64,000 nucleotides of DNA, taken from assembly GCF_004798865.1 (NCBI RefSeq), contig NW_025335922.1, positions 6,424,645 through 6,488,644 on the forward strand, in the 5' to 3' direction. This stretch comes from Varanus komodoensis. Taxonomy: Eukaryota > Chordata > Lepidosauria > Squamata > Varanidae. A program made the translations under genes and the position numbers. Below the pieces are notes generated by a model that was not told the origin of the DNA, did not search any database, and saw only the letters and a program-made list of their open reading frames with translations. This document shows positions 50,986 through 62,300 of this stretch, piece by piece (position 1 is the first letter of the stretch; every line of letters begins with the position of its first letter).

Positions 50986-52794
50986 ATGTCAGGCTACAGT
51001 CCTAAATCCATTTAAGTAAGTCTGCATAAAATTGCATTGTTAACTGTATGCTTCAATCTCTTCCTCTGAACTATATTAGATATAATAGCTCTTATTGAAG
51101 GATGAATAATGCCATGATATTAAATGGTCTAGAAAAAAAGCAAGGGGAAATTACATTAAAGATGCAATTTTACATGTTTAGATAGAAAAAATCCTACAAT
51201 TTCCAGTATGCCCCAACCATGCAAGGAGTTGCAGACTTTTTTCTTTCTAAACAAGCATGGGATTGTGCAGTAAGGGCGACTGTTATCTTTAATTACATCA
51301 TTCTTTTACAATGAAAGATCAGACATAACTGAAACTTTCTGCTGTAGTTTTCAGCTAACCTGGGAATGGGTGTAGCAACAGAAATAAACATTTATAGCAG
51401 TACATAAATTGGACACTGGATAAATCACACTTTAGGGACTGCCACTTGGATTTCCTCATGCAATTCCTGTCCATTGTGAAACTGACTATTAAAAACAGTT
51501 GCAGTTCCACTCAGATGTGATTCTTTTTAGTATAGATCTTAAAACCTCATGGCAGAAGATAACTTCTCCACAAATTTCTCCAATAAGGTCCATATCAGTT
51601 TCATTCTGGAGAATTGGGAATAATGGGGTGCACAACTTTTTCCTAAAAGAGTTTCAGCCTACCTGAACACATTTCTAAAATTCAAATGCAATTTTGTAAA
51701 TGTTTGACTTCAAGCATTATTTTGCAAACATTCTTATGGTGTTTGGATTCCACATTTTCTAGATTGCTCTCAACTGAAAAACTTAATGATTTGGTAGACT
51801 TGATTTGAAATATTTAAATCATATTCTGCCTATTTGACAAAGAATCCAAAAGCATCTAGCAATATACTCCAACTTCTCACCATTACAAAGAGCAATTAAA
51901 ATACATCTATTGTTTAGTTGTGAATATTATCTGCCTCCATATTATCCATCCCAAAGTCTCCAGCTGTATTTCTTGATAGAGTTTGGTTCCACTTTTTAAA
52001 AAAATGGCAAAATGTCTCTGATTCTCTGGCAGCTTTTAATGCATATGTGTGTTTGAAAAATGAGCAAGAGATTGTTTTCCAGGTCAAGGGGACTAACAAA
52101 TGGGTCATTGACTCTGACACATGATACTCAGCTGTGGTGGGTTGTTGTTGTTGTTGACAGATAACAGCAAAAAGTTTTCATTTCTCTGTGTTGGACTGGA
52201 ACTGCTCATTCCCACTGAAGTGAATATAGGTGAATATATTTGTCACCTGCTAGGGCTAATGATAGGAGCAAATAGCTTTTAAAAATGTAATAACATTGAA
52301 TTAATTTTGAATGCCTTCGTTTTGCTTAATCTTGGTTCATCAAGCCTGATAAAAAACAGCTAGTGACAATTTCAGGGTGCACTTCTCAAAGTTTCTGAGA
52401 GTCTGGTCTCTGAAGTTAGCCCTGTAGCTGGAAGAAATTTGACCAAAAGCCTTTCTATCCCTGTGCCCCACCACCAAGTCAGACCTAATGGGGGAAGCAA
52501 TGCATCGACATCACAATTGAGCATAGCAATTTGACTTGAATCTAGATTTCGCCGTGTTATTGTTACGCGTTGTCAAGTAGACTCCAACTTATCGGGACCC
52601 CATGGATGAAAGAGATCCCACTTTAGGAGCCAGAAAAGTAATGAAGTTTCAGGACCTCGGACAGCAACTGTTTATTCAGCTACGAAGAGCGTTAAACTGC
52701 AATCCACCGCTTGGAGTTGGCTTTGAAGCAAGTCTGTTGGAAACGAGGGACAAGGATCTTGGTTTTGTTTCAGGCTGAACACCATATAGCCACT

Positions 52795-52868
52795 TATGTG
52801 GGAATACTAAACCCCATTAACATCAAGAAGACTTATTTCTAAGTAGACGTGCATACAATTGTGCTTTT
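52795..52868. repeat. Palindromic MITE-like repeat (family B)
   Basis: AACCCCATTAACATCAAGAA, GACTTATTTCTAAGTAGACG and TGCATACAATTGTGC follow the family order. Confidence 0.5.
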
Positions 52869-53000
52869 AACGATTTAATATGATAACTGGTTGTGCATCT
52901 TTGTTGGAAAAAGGGGAGAAAGGGGGGTATTAATTTCTTAAGCTGCAGTCTTCTACAAAGATGCCTGGGACCTCAGTGGACATGAATAGGACTGCACTGA

Positions 53001-53026
53001 CAGATAGACAGACAGACAGACAGACT
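53001..53026. repeat. (GACA)n microsatellite
   Basis: About six imperfect AGAC/GACA units. Confidence 0.9.
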
Positions 53027-53099
53027 AGACAACCCCTGCCTCAAAACATAGAGCAACTATTATGATATCACTACCATTTCCTCCCAACTTTGCATCATA

Positions 53100-53165
53100 C
53101 ATAAGTTTTGGACTACAATTCCCATCAGATGGAGTCAGAATAACCTATAGTATGGGATACGGAAA
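53100..53165. repeat. Foldback MITE-like fragment (family C)
   Basis: TTTTGGACTACAATTCCCAT, then CAGATGG, is the conserved left module of the family. The right half is degraded. Confidence 0.55.
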
Positions 53166-55446
53166 CTGAGGGTGTCAGGTTCATGGCTGCTCACTTAGTC
53201 TTTTCAACACTTCCCCCGCCCCATCAATCCTACTTTGCACCCTATATTTCCAAAAGAGACATCATATTAATTCTGAACTCTTACTGCTGTGAAAATCCAA
53301 CATCATATTCATATCTTGGGATAGACTTCTTGAGAGAGAGAACTGCATCCTAACATATTAAAATTGAAAGCAACTTTTTTATACATTTAGTTGACAGCTA
53401 ATCCCATCGAACTCAGTGGGACCACTAAGTAGATAAATTTAGATTTTCTCTTGCACAGCACAATAAAAGCAATGCAGGCAAGTAAGGTTAACTTAGTCAA
53501 ATCAATTACACTACAAATCTGAAAAAAATGGTAACTTTTCACTGCTACCTTCCTTTGGGATAAAACAGATCTGGAAATGTTTGCTTGATTCCAAGCATAC
53601 TAACAGTAAAACAGTCATAAATGGCTTTTGATGGATCATACAACTGTGAGTCATTACTGCATTTTATCAGATAATATGTATCTAAAATTGAGGTGAAACA
53701 AGCAGCTTTGGACAATGCATTGCTTTCATTTTATCTCCAAAATAATGTGAATTTGGTTTACATGTACAAGAGTTTTGAAACTTCCCTTTGTATCCTTATC
53801 TCTCCTACTCACCCCAGATTAGGAGTTTCCAAACAGTTTCAACAGAAAACGAAAGAAAGACTCCATATTAGAGGAACCAACTCCAGATTAGGAGTTTCCA
53901 CTTCTTTCTGCCCTGCTCTCCATTCCAAAAGTAAAATAATGCTAACAATAAACTGGGACAAAAATGTAACCAGAATTGTTTCTGGCACGCGACAGCTGTG
54001 TGACAGAGCTGTTGAAGCTTTAAATGTATATCAGGAACAAGGACCTTAGTCAGAGCAAACGTCTTGATGCAAAATTCGTAATCTATTGCCCAAATGCACC
54101 ATCTGCATTTATGGGTCTCCTGGTTATGCATGCATCCAAGCAAGCAAGACTTCTACTCAATAACTGTGCCACTTTTTTGTTAAGCAGTTGCTTTTCTTGG
54201 GTTGGCTTGTTTGTTTTTGTTTTTTCACCAAGCAAATTTCGAGATATAAGACCTCTTCTTTGTTGGCACATCCACTTCCATATAAATGGTTTGAAATTGG
54301 GAAAATAGTAATTTAGAATGGTTACAACAGACATTCACAAACCAGCAAATTTTATAGGCATTTCTAAGTAAGTTTCCATTCATTTTATAAGTAGCCACTA
54401 ACCATTTTTACACTTGGTGCATAATATATTTATTTGCATTGTAAACGTGCCTTGAGGATGCAAGTGACACAACAGGGTGCGAAGCTTTTAAATAAAATAA
54501 AGACTAAAACACAGCCTGCTCCGCAAAGGTGAATGAGCACGGGATACAGCTGCTATCCCAGTCCGACCAAATCTATACTGAGCTAAATCCAAGGGACTTA
54601 TTTCAGAACATTTGCACTGCCATTCTTCCTTTGAGGTTGACTGAAGAACTATTCCCTCTTACAAGGGAGTAAGTCACACTGAACTCGACGGGACTCCCTT
54701 TTGTTTAAAAACGCATTTAGAATAGGCTGCAAATGGATTTCAGATATGGATGGAAATTCCCGAGACTTCGGCAGTCTCGCCTCCAGCTTCCCCAACTAAG
54801 GATGCCCCACGAGAAGAGGAAGGGAAGCCTTTGATGTAAGCACAATCAAGCCGCTCGCCATCGCATCTGTACCCGGGAGGTACCCTGTGGGATGCCGTGC
54901 TGGGAGAAACCCCGCCAAGTTGTCCCCACTTGAGCAAATCCCAAGGTGTCCCCACTTTGCGCATCCAACGGAAAAACTCTCCCTCTCGTGCTGGGTGAAC
55001 GACCGATACAAAAGACCGGGATCTAGCTATGCTGGACTATAAGTCCCACCATCCGCAGCCAACAGGGACAACAACGCTGCCACGGTTGCCTTTGAAGTTC
55101 TTCCTGGAAAGGTAAGGCAGCGTGGTGCCTGTGGACGGCCGGGCGCATTTCCCGTAGAAGGGAAAGCCAAGCGGGAGGGGCGCCCTTCCCGCAAACAGAT
55201 CAGATTCATATATTGCTCCATTGTGCTATACCAACGAGCAATGAACATGAAAAACTCCTCAAAGCGACGAGGAGTATGCAAAAGTAGACCCTAAAAGTAA
55301 ATGAAAACAAAGCAGCCCCATCGGCTCAATGCCTGCGAGTTATTAGGAGGCGGCGAACACAAGCGCAACGCCGAAGCTAACCAGAAGACGGGAGAAAGGA
55401 TCGTGTCCCTTTCCCCCTCCGTCAGTCACGGGACTGGAAGTGTTCG

Positions 55447-55466
55447 GCTGCAGCTCCCATTATCCC
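55447..55466. promoter_or_regulatory. Possible ZNF143 (SBS)-like motif
   Basis: GCTGCAGCTCCCATTATCCC resembles the ZNF143/Staf site (ACTACAATTCCCA.AATGC). It lies 226 bases before the TH2 start codon. The same motif is carried by family C repeats in this window, so it may be a repeat remnant. Confidence 0.3.
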
Positions 55467-55692
55467 CAGCAGGAGGGCGGGGCACGGAAGGAGCGGCGAA
55501 GCGCGCGGAGCTTCGCCAAAGCCTTCCCCCACGCGCGCCTCCAGCCTTCCCCCAGTGGCAGCGCGCCCCCGAGGGCCGCGGGGTGGAGCCCGCCCGGAGT
55601 GGACTCCCCGCCTCCTTCGAGGGCGATCCCGCAGTGCCTGCCCGGTTTGCCCGACAGGCAGCGTGCCTACCAGCGAGCCGGGAGGAGCAGGG

Positions 55693-55815
55693 ATGGAGGC
55701 GTCGACCCAACGAGGAAGGCACGACTGGGCCCAGGAAAGAGACACGCTGAACCTGACCTTCGCCCTCCGCGGCGGGAGGCGAGGCGGCATCGCCAGGACA
55801 GCCGAAGTCTTCGAG
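55693..55815 (+). CDS. TH2: TH2 exon 1 (predicted)
   Basis: 123 bp encoding 41 residues, with the end [20 protein letters not shown], followed by a GTACGT donor in phase 0. This fits human TH (VLNLLFS..ALSRAVKVFE) at the same splice junction. The first 15 residues have no recognised match. Confidence 0.75.
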
Positions 55816-58800
55816 GTACGTCTGCCCGGTTGCCCGCTCCGTGGCCCCGCACATATTTAGGGTTGGTTCACACGGCTAGTGTTAGCAATGTGCTTCTTGT
55901 TTCGTCATTATAATTATAGCCCTGCAAGGGGCTTCCTGCAAGGGGAGCTTCCACCAATTTGTGAAGGGGGGGGGGGGAGAAGAGAATATGACCAATGATG
56001 GTAGAAGCAACCTAAGCCCTTCAGACGTTTTGAACTATAGCTCCCCTAAGCCCCAATAGCATGGAGCCATGTCTAGAAAGAACTTCTTTCTTTTTGCTTG
56101 CTACTATAATTCCAACTTACCAGCAACTCATTGCCAGTAGACTGAGGATGGATGCACCCCCCCCCCTCACACTAAGGACTCCGATTTCCTCACAAAATCT
56201 GGGGAAATATCTCCCTGGTGTCCTCCAGAGGTCGTGAGCTGCAACTCCCAGCATTCCTGACTGATGGGACATGCCAGCTGGGATTGATGGGGGTTAAATC
56301 TGAAAAGATTTCACTTTACCCTGGACTGGGGATGGTCTGATGACAGCTACTGGTTTAGACCAGGAATGGGTAGAAGGTAGATCTCCAGAAATTTTGGACT
56401 CCAACTTCCAGAAGCATCTGCCAGCAAGGTCAAAGATCAGGGATTCAGGGAACTGAAGTCCACAACATCTGAGCATCTACTTTCTTTCTGCCCCTGGTTT
56501 AAAATTAGAAAATTCATGAATTTCTGTCCGTGGCTATTAACATGGTAGCTGAATCACAGTGTGGCTGTTGAAGGTAGCTAGCTAGCCAGTGTGAAAGCAG
56601 GATGCTGTGGCAAAGCCCGATTGGTTTTGGCTCTTTGGAGGTTACCTCCACATTTTACAATAGGTAATCACCAAGTAGTGGAGAAATGCAAATCTATGTC
56701 TCTTCTTCAGAGCAGAAGCTATGGTGTCTTCTGCCAGAGCTTCAGAGATAGCTGGCTGATACGCCTTTCTCTGGCAAGCTGGTAAGGTAATCAAGGCTCT
56801 TTCCGGTTTTTACTATCCTTTGGGAGAGAGTAGTGCACAGGACAAGGAGCAGATTCAAGTGGAGGCTGGGTACTGCTTTCCTCTTCTGAGAGCAGGTGTC
56901 TACTTCATGCTAGCATCTGAAATATGTTTGTGCTACCTTGTGCTACCTTACCTAATTAAAAGCTAAGGGTTGCATTTCAGCTAGTTGAAGATCTCTTGCT
57001 AAAGCACAGTGTATTTTATAAGCTGAATCTGGAGCCCAATTAGGTCCAGTGCAGTTTACTCCCAGGTAACTATGGATAAGAATGCAGTGAGTGAAGAAAT
57101 GTACTAGTGAGTGTTTGGTTTTAACTCCTGCACTTCAAAACTGATCACCATTGCAATGTGACAATCATTCTAACCTGCCTCTCCCTTGATTAGATCAAAC
57201 TTTCACCTTGTCTAATAGCTTTGTTTCCACCACTCCTGGTTCTCATCCAACTTTCCCTTTTCTTTTAGAAGTGACACCTGTGCAGGGGCTCCTGTGTCTT
57301 GAACAATGATGTGGTCCATAGAAATTCAGCTGAGAGTGAAGATTTCCTATCGATACTTCTTCATGCAGGAAAAGTTTGCTAGTTAGCTTGTGAACTGTGG
57401 ATTGTTGAGCATGATTGTCATCTCAGCTGGGTTCAGACAACATGTTAACCAAGATTTCAGTAACAACCCGCAGTTCAACAACAACCCACACACTGTGTTG
57501 CCTGATCTCAGTACTGAAGGAGTGACTCCTGGACGGTGTCTTGCCCAAGATCTATCAGAAACCTAGAGCTGGCATTGCTAACATAGCTGAGAACATGGCT
57601 AAGGCTGCAGTCCTATGAAAATCTGCCTGGAAGTAGATCCCATTGAACACTGTATGTTACCTGAGAATAAAAACATTCAAAGGACAGCACTGCACATTTC
57701 TGACTCCTGATTGCATGTGCCACTTAATTCACTTGGGAAAGAAGGGGTGCTCCTTGCTGTGTGTGTGTGTATTGATGTTGTTTTTAATTTTTGCTTGTGA
57801 CTTTTGGAAATAGTCTTGTGCAACACAGTTGGAAAACCTTGTGCACATGATTGTCTTCTACAGATGTTTGAAGCTAAAATCAATCACCTTGAAACTAGAC
57901 CAGCTAGAATGTCAAAACACACTGCAGAGGACCTCGATTGTTTTGTGAGATGTGAAGTTCTGACCTGCAAGATCAGCAGCCTCATTAATTCCTTAAAGAG
58001 GGTGGCAGAAGATGTTAAAACTAACAGAGAAGAAAAGGGTATGTAGTACATGGAGCTTTTCCTTCATATTCTCACATGGACACAAAGTCTTTAATCAGTA
58101 GCAAATTATTTATTGGGGATTATTAAATGGTGATATGCAAAATTGTTAAGCCAGGGTATCTGATTGCAAGATCAGACAGCAGAGTCCTATGCAAATTGAG
58201 ATTCAGAAAAGGCCTACAACTCCCAGCATGCCCCAGTTAGCATAGCCAGTTGGGCTGGCAGCATATCTGATATTCTGTCAGAGTAGCAGAGTAACCCTAA
58301 AATCCCTTAGCCAGACTAACTCTAGAACTGCTCCTTTAGATGTCTGATCCTCCAGCACTTTTTCTAGATCCCCATAGCTTTGGTTCCATCTTTACAATAA
58401 CACTGAGCAGCACCCGCTCCTGTGATGCCCCCAGAACAGCTTTGTGCCATTTACATCTTGCTCTTTATATCCTCTCTGACAGCCCCATGGTTCCCAAAGA
58501 AAATACGAGACCTTGACAAGTGCCATCACCTGATCACCAAATATGACCCTGATTTGGATCATGACCATCCGGTGAGTAAGGAATGTAACTCCCAAGTTAT
58601 TCAGGCCTAGAGGCAACTAAGCCACTATAAAACATTGGACAGATAAGCAACTATTGATCTGTTTTGTTCTGTGATTTAATGGTCCTGCTGAAGGCAGTTG
58701 TTAATTCTATTGTTTTATCTTCTGTTTACTGTAATAAACTCGCCCACTGTTCAAAATGAAAATTGTAAGTTTCTTGGGGCAGGACTTGTGTTTTCTAACT

Positions 58801-59329
58801 CTCTAAAAAGCCATGCCCAATAAATGGTAATGTGAACATTCCTCAAGTAATGGATGACAACAACAGCAACAAACATTGTACAAACCTTGGACCATTTCAG
58901 CTGGCCTTCTGAATAATACTACAGCAGGTGAGATAGGACTGACTCAAGATGGAGCCTCTGCTCATGAGAACACCAAGTGGCATTTGTAACATATAGCTGC
59001 AGAGATAAGATTGTAATTACACTTATATCCCATCTTTTTTCCTTTTGTGAGGAACCCAGTGCAGCTTACGCAATCCTCACAACAGCCTTGTGAGTAGGTT
59101 AGGCTGGGACTGGCCGAAGGCACCCAGCAATCTTCATGGCCCAGTAGAAGCTAGGACCAGGGCCTCCTGAGGCCTAGTCCAACACTTGAAATGCTGCATC
59201 ACACTAGCCCGTGCTGGATTGCCAGGTGGAATAATCAGAGGAAGAGGCAAGATGCAGGCTTCAACATGCCTCCTTCCACCCAAGAGCCATGTCCATTTTC
59301 AGCCATTCTGCCTGGGCTCATGGTGAGCG

Positions 59330-59393
<64 letters not shown>

Positions 59394-62300
59394 TGACAGC
59401 CATGCCAGGAGTTATAGGATTGTGCATTAAATCACTTACTATGCTTCCAATGAACTCATTTTGCAAGCAGCATTAAAACATTCATTCTGAAAATCTAAGC
59501 AGGAAGATCACCCAAAACTTTAAATTAAAATCCCACTGTGCACTGCTGAATTTCAAAATTCACCACTTATTTTCACAACTACAGTTGAACACTGGGGAGT
59601 TGGGTTTGAGTTTGGGTGTGTTTGCTTGCTTGCTTGCTTTTGGTTTTGCCTTTTACTGTGCAGCACGAGCCTTTCCTTCCTCCCTTCCTTTCCCTTAGGG
59701 GTACACAGACCCAGAATACCGGAAGCGGAGGGCCTTTTTTGCTGACCTGGCCTTTAACTTCAGACAGTAAGTGCAGCAACAATGCAACACTGGACAAAAA
59801 CATTAGCCTAGCGTCTTCACCTTTTGCACACTCCTGCAATATGTACCCTGGTCTTCTGTGTTTGCAAGGTTAGATCCTTGACTGTGACATCCATGTCACC
59901 CTTCATTTGAGAAATGGAACAAATGGCAAAGGAAAGGAGAACAACATAAATGGGTTGGGGCACCTGTAGCCTGCTAGATATCCAGTCCTTGTGGGACTTC
60001 ACCTCCCATTATCCCTTGTCCACTTGGCCAATAGTCAAGGTTGATGGGAGCTGCAGTTTCCCACCCACATTCTTTGTAGGTGGTTCTGGGCATGCTTTGG
60101 CTTGATGAGGCACTTTCGTGCTAAAAATATGACATTCAGGAATGCTCTATGTGAACTTGGGTGCTGCTTTAAATTGGATTGCACAGTAGGCTCCCAGGTC
60201 ACAGCAAGCCGTGGCTGACTGGGGTCACATTGCTAAGCCTGCACCCTGGTCTACCCACACATTGGCTTCTAATGGCTTCCATCCATGACATGGCTGCTTC
60301 TCATGGTGTTGGGCTGCCATGGCTGCCATGTGTGGAACGGTTGTTTTTCATCATGCCGGGGAGGGAAATTGCTTATGAGTGACTTTAGGGGACCCGTGCC
60401 TTGAACCGGCCAACCTTCTCTCTGCTATTCTTTGGTGACCCTGATCCAGATGATCAGGATGCATTACGGCAGCTACCAGGTCAGCAGGAGTCAGCTGACA
60501 CAGGAGGCCAATGGGGTACCTCCTGGCTCTATAAATTTCACACTCCAGGCAGGATCTTCAGGTGCTTCCAGGTGCTGTTGAGTGGAACCATCTTGGGTGG
60601 TCAGTATTTCTTCATTTCTAGTCCAAACAATAGGAGTCTAAGCATCCTTCCTTGGTATCCATCTTATTGGAAGCATGCAAAGGAATTCTAATTAAATATA
60701 CTCTTTTCCCCCTTTGTACAGGGGTGACCCATTACCAAGAGTTGAGTATACTGCCCAAGAAACTGCTACATGGTATGTACATGATTTTGCATGGTGTCAT
60801 GATGTTCCACTAAGTACTAAATGCAAAAGAAGTTGGAATTGTGACATGTTTCCTCTCCACTTTCCCATACCCATTTTCAGATAATAGCTATACAAGCGTA
60901 TAAGACCAGCCATGCTTGATCAGACCAATTGTCCATTCAATGGTCCAGTGGTCCAACTCTTGTTTATATGGTGGCAAGCCAGTTGCCCACAGGGTCCCTC
61001 AAGCAGGATGAGTATAAGAGTTCCACCTGCCCATGTCCTCAGCAGCTGCTGCACACAGGCATACTGCCTCTGGTAGCAGAGGTAGCCCGTAGCCAACAAG
61101 GCCAGTAAGCATGGATAGCCTTCTCCTTCATGAAGTAGTCCCATCCCCCTTCTAAAACCATCCAAACTTGTGCCCATCGCTTCATCTTGTGGAAGTGAAT
61201 TCCATAGTTTAACTATTTATTTTTATTTTATGCACCATGTGACAAAGTCCTTTTTATTGTAACTACAGACTAAAGCAAAATGTTTAGATAAAGTGGAAAA
61301 AGCTGGCTCAAGATTTGGGCCAAATATCTTGCATTATTTTTTACATTGATGCTGATTTCCACAACATTGCATAGGGAGTTTGCTGGATCACAGCAAAGCC
61401 TGGCTCTCCTCAGCTTTTCCTGACTGCATCATGAGAGTGATCCAAAGCCTCTGCAGATTTTTACCTTACCAACAAGAGCCAGTGTGGGATGGAAATATAT
61501 TTGTTTCTTATTCTTTAACCTTGCAGTAGTATCCCCCCAATAGTCATCCAAACCAGAAGCCATTACTATAGGATGCTGGCTGTCCAACATAGCAACCCTT
61601 GAACAGCAAAGAAAAGAGAAATGCAGTCTCCAAACAGGAAAAGACTCTTTGCCTTAGTCAGCATTTCCAAGAATGATGTCAGTTTTCATAAAACAGTGTT
61701 TACAAATGTGTTAGAACCCCAAAGTTGAAAAATAATGATGATGATATTGCTAGTAATAAAACCTATTTTCCCATAAGGCTCTCTACCATCATAAAATTAC
61801 TTGCCTTCTTTCTAATAGTCTCTCCTTCTGTGTACATCAGTACACATCTCTGTGTTTTTAAAGAGAAAATGATTGTTAAATCAAATATTCTTAAAATATA
61901 AAATGTGAACTCTCAGCACATCTGAAAAACATTCACATTTTGTGATATTTAGCCTGCAGTCCTATTCCTCTCCCCCACACCTCCAGAATCATTCCCCCTT
62001 CCAATTTTACACTGCCCCCTAAAAGAAATACTTGCAGGCGTATTTCCAGCTCTCCTCTTCCTCAGCTTTTTGTATTTTCACATCTACAAACTGAGCAGCC
62101 TATACAAGGAGTACACCTGACTCTGTGCAGTGCTTTAAGCACACAAAGACACACATCTCTAAATCTGCTGCTGGTGGGGAGATTCCACTGATGAAAAGAT
62201 GAATCCCACTATTATGGGAGGAAGAGAAGGAAATCAGAAATGAACAATGTCCACATCCGTATATGCGAGAGTAAAATTATTTTATTTTGCCACACAATGC

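Larger units (their letters stand above)
48821..55692. other. PAH 3' UTR and spacer between PAH and TH2
   Basis: The 3' UTR of PAH starts here, but its end is not fixed: candidate poly(A) signals are ATTAAA at 48960 and AATAAA at 50811. The spacer holds a hAT MITE (49477-49699), old family B copies (about 50905, 52795, 53395, 54665), a family C copy (about 53100-53165) and a (GACA)n run. About 51050-52550 is AT-rich with nothing recognised. From about 54800 GC content rises toward the TH2 island. Confidence 0.75.
55300..55870. promoter_or_regulatory. CpG-rich island at the TH2 5' end
   Basis: The stretch is very GC-rich and dense in CpG (GCGAAGCGCGCGGAGC, GAGGGCCGCGGGG), in strong contrast to the AT-rich surroundings. 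It covers the predicted first exon of TH2, as expected for a promoter island. No TATA box was seen. Confidence 0.8.
55816..57863 (+). other. TH2: TH2 intron 1
   Basis: It contains family C pieces (about 56020-56070, 56210-56290, 56390-56475), family B pieces (about 57035-57095 and 57600-57665), a poly-G run near 55968 and a half family A element at 57424-57490. No gene is seen. Confidence 0.7.
58572..59698 (+). other. TH2: TH2 intron 3
   Basis: It holds a minus-strand SINE (about 59020-59205) and a (TG)n(AG)n microsatellite. Nothing else is recognised. Confidence 0.8.

Noticed and set aside
52553-52680. A stretch with TTGTCAAGTAGACTCCAACTTATCGGGACCCC that looks like part of a reptile interspersed repeat
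   Set aside because: It seems familiar, but I could not fix boundaries or a family, so it is not listed as a feature.
53814-53900. The 18-mer CCAGATTAGGAGTTTCCA occurs twice about 70 bases apart
   Set aside because: It is a small local direct repeat without other structure and has little interpretive value.
55556-55692. Extending TH2 upstream of 55693
   Set aside because: The open frame continues upstream, but it has no in-frame ATG there (only a GTG) and the Pro/Arg-rich translation matches no TH sequence.
55301-55854. Long open frames of over 100 codons on both strands in the CpG island
   Set aside because: GC-rich DNA has few stop codons by chance. The translations are low-complexity and match nothing I recognise.
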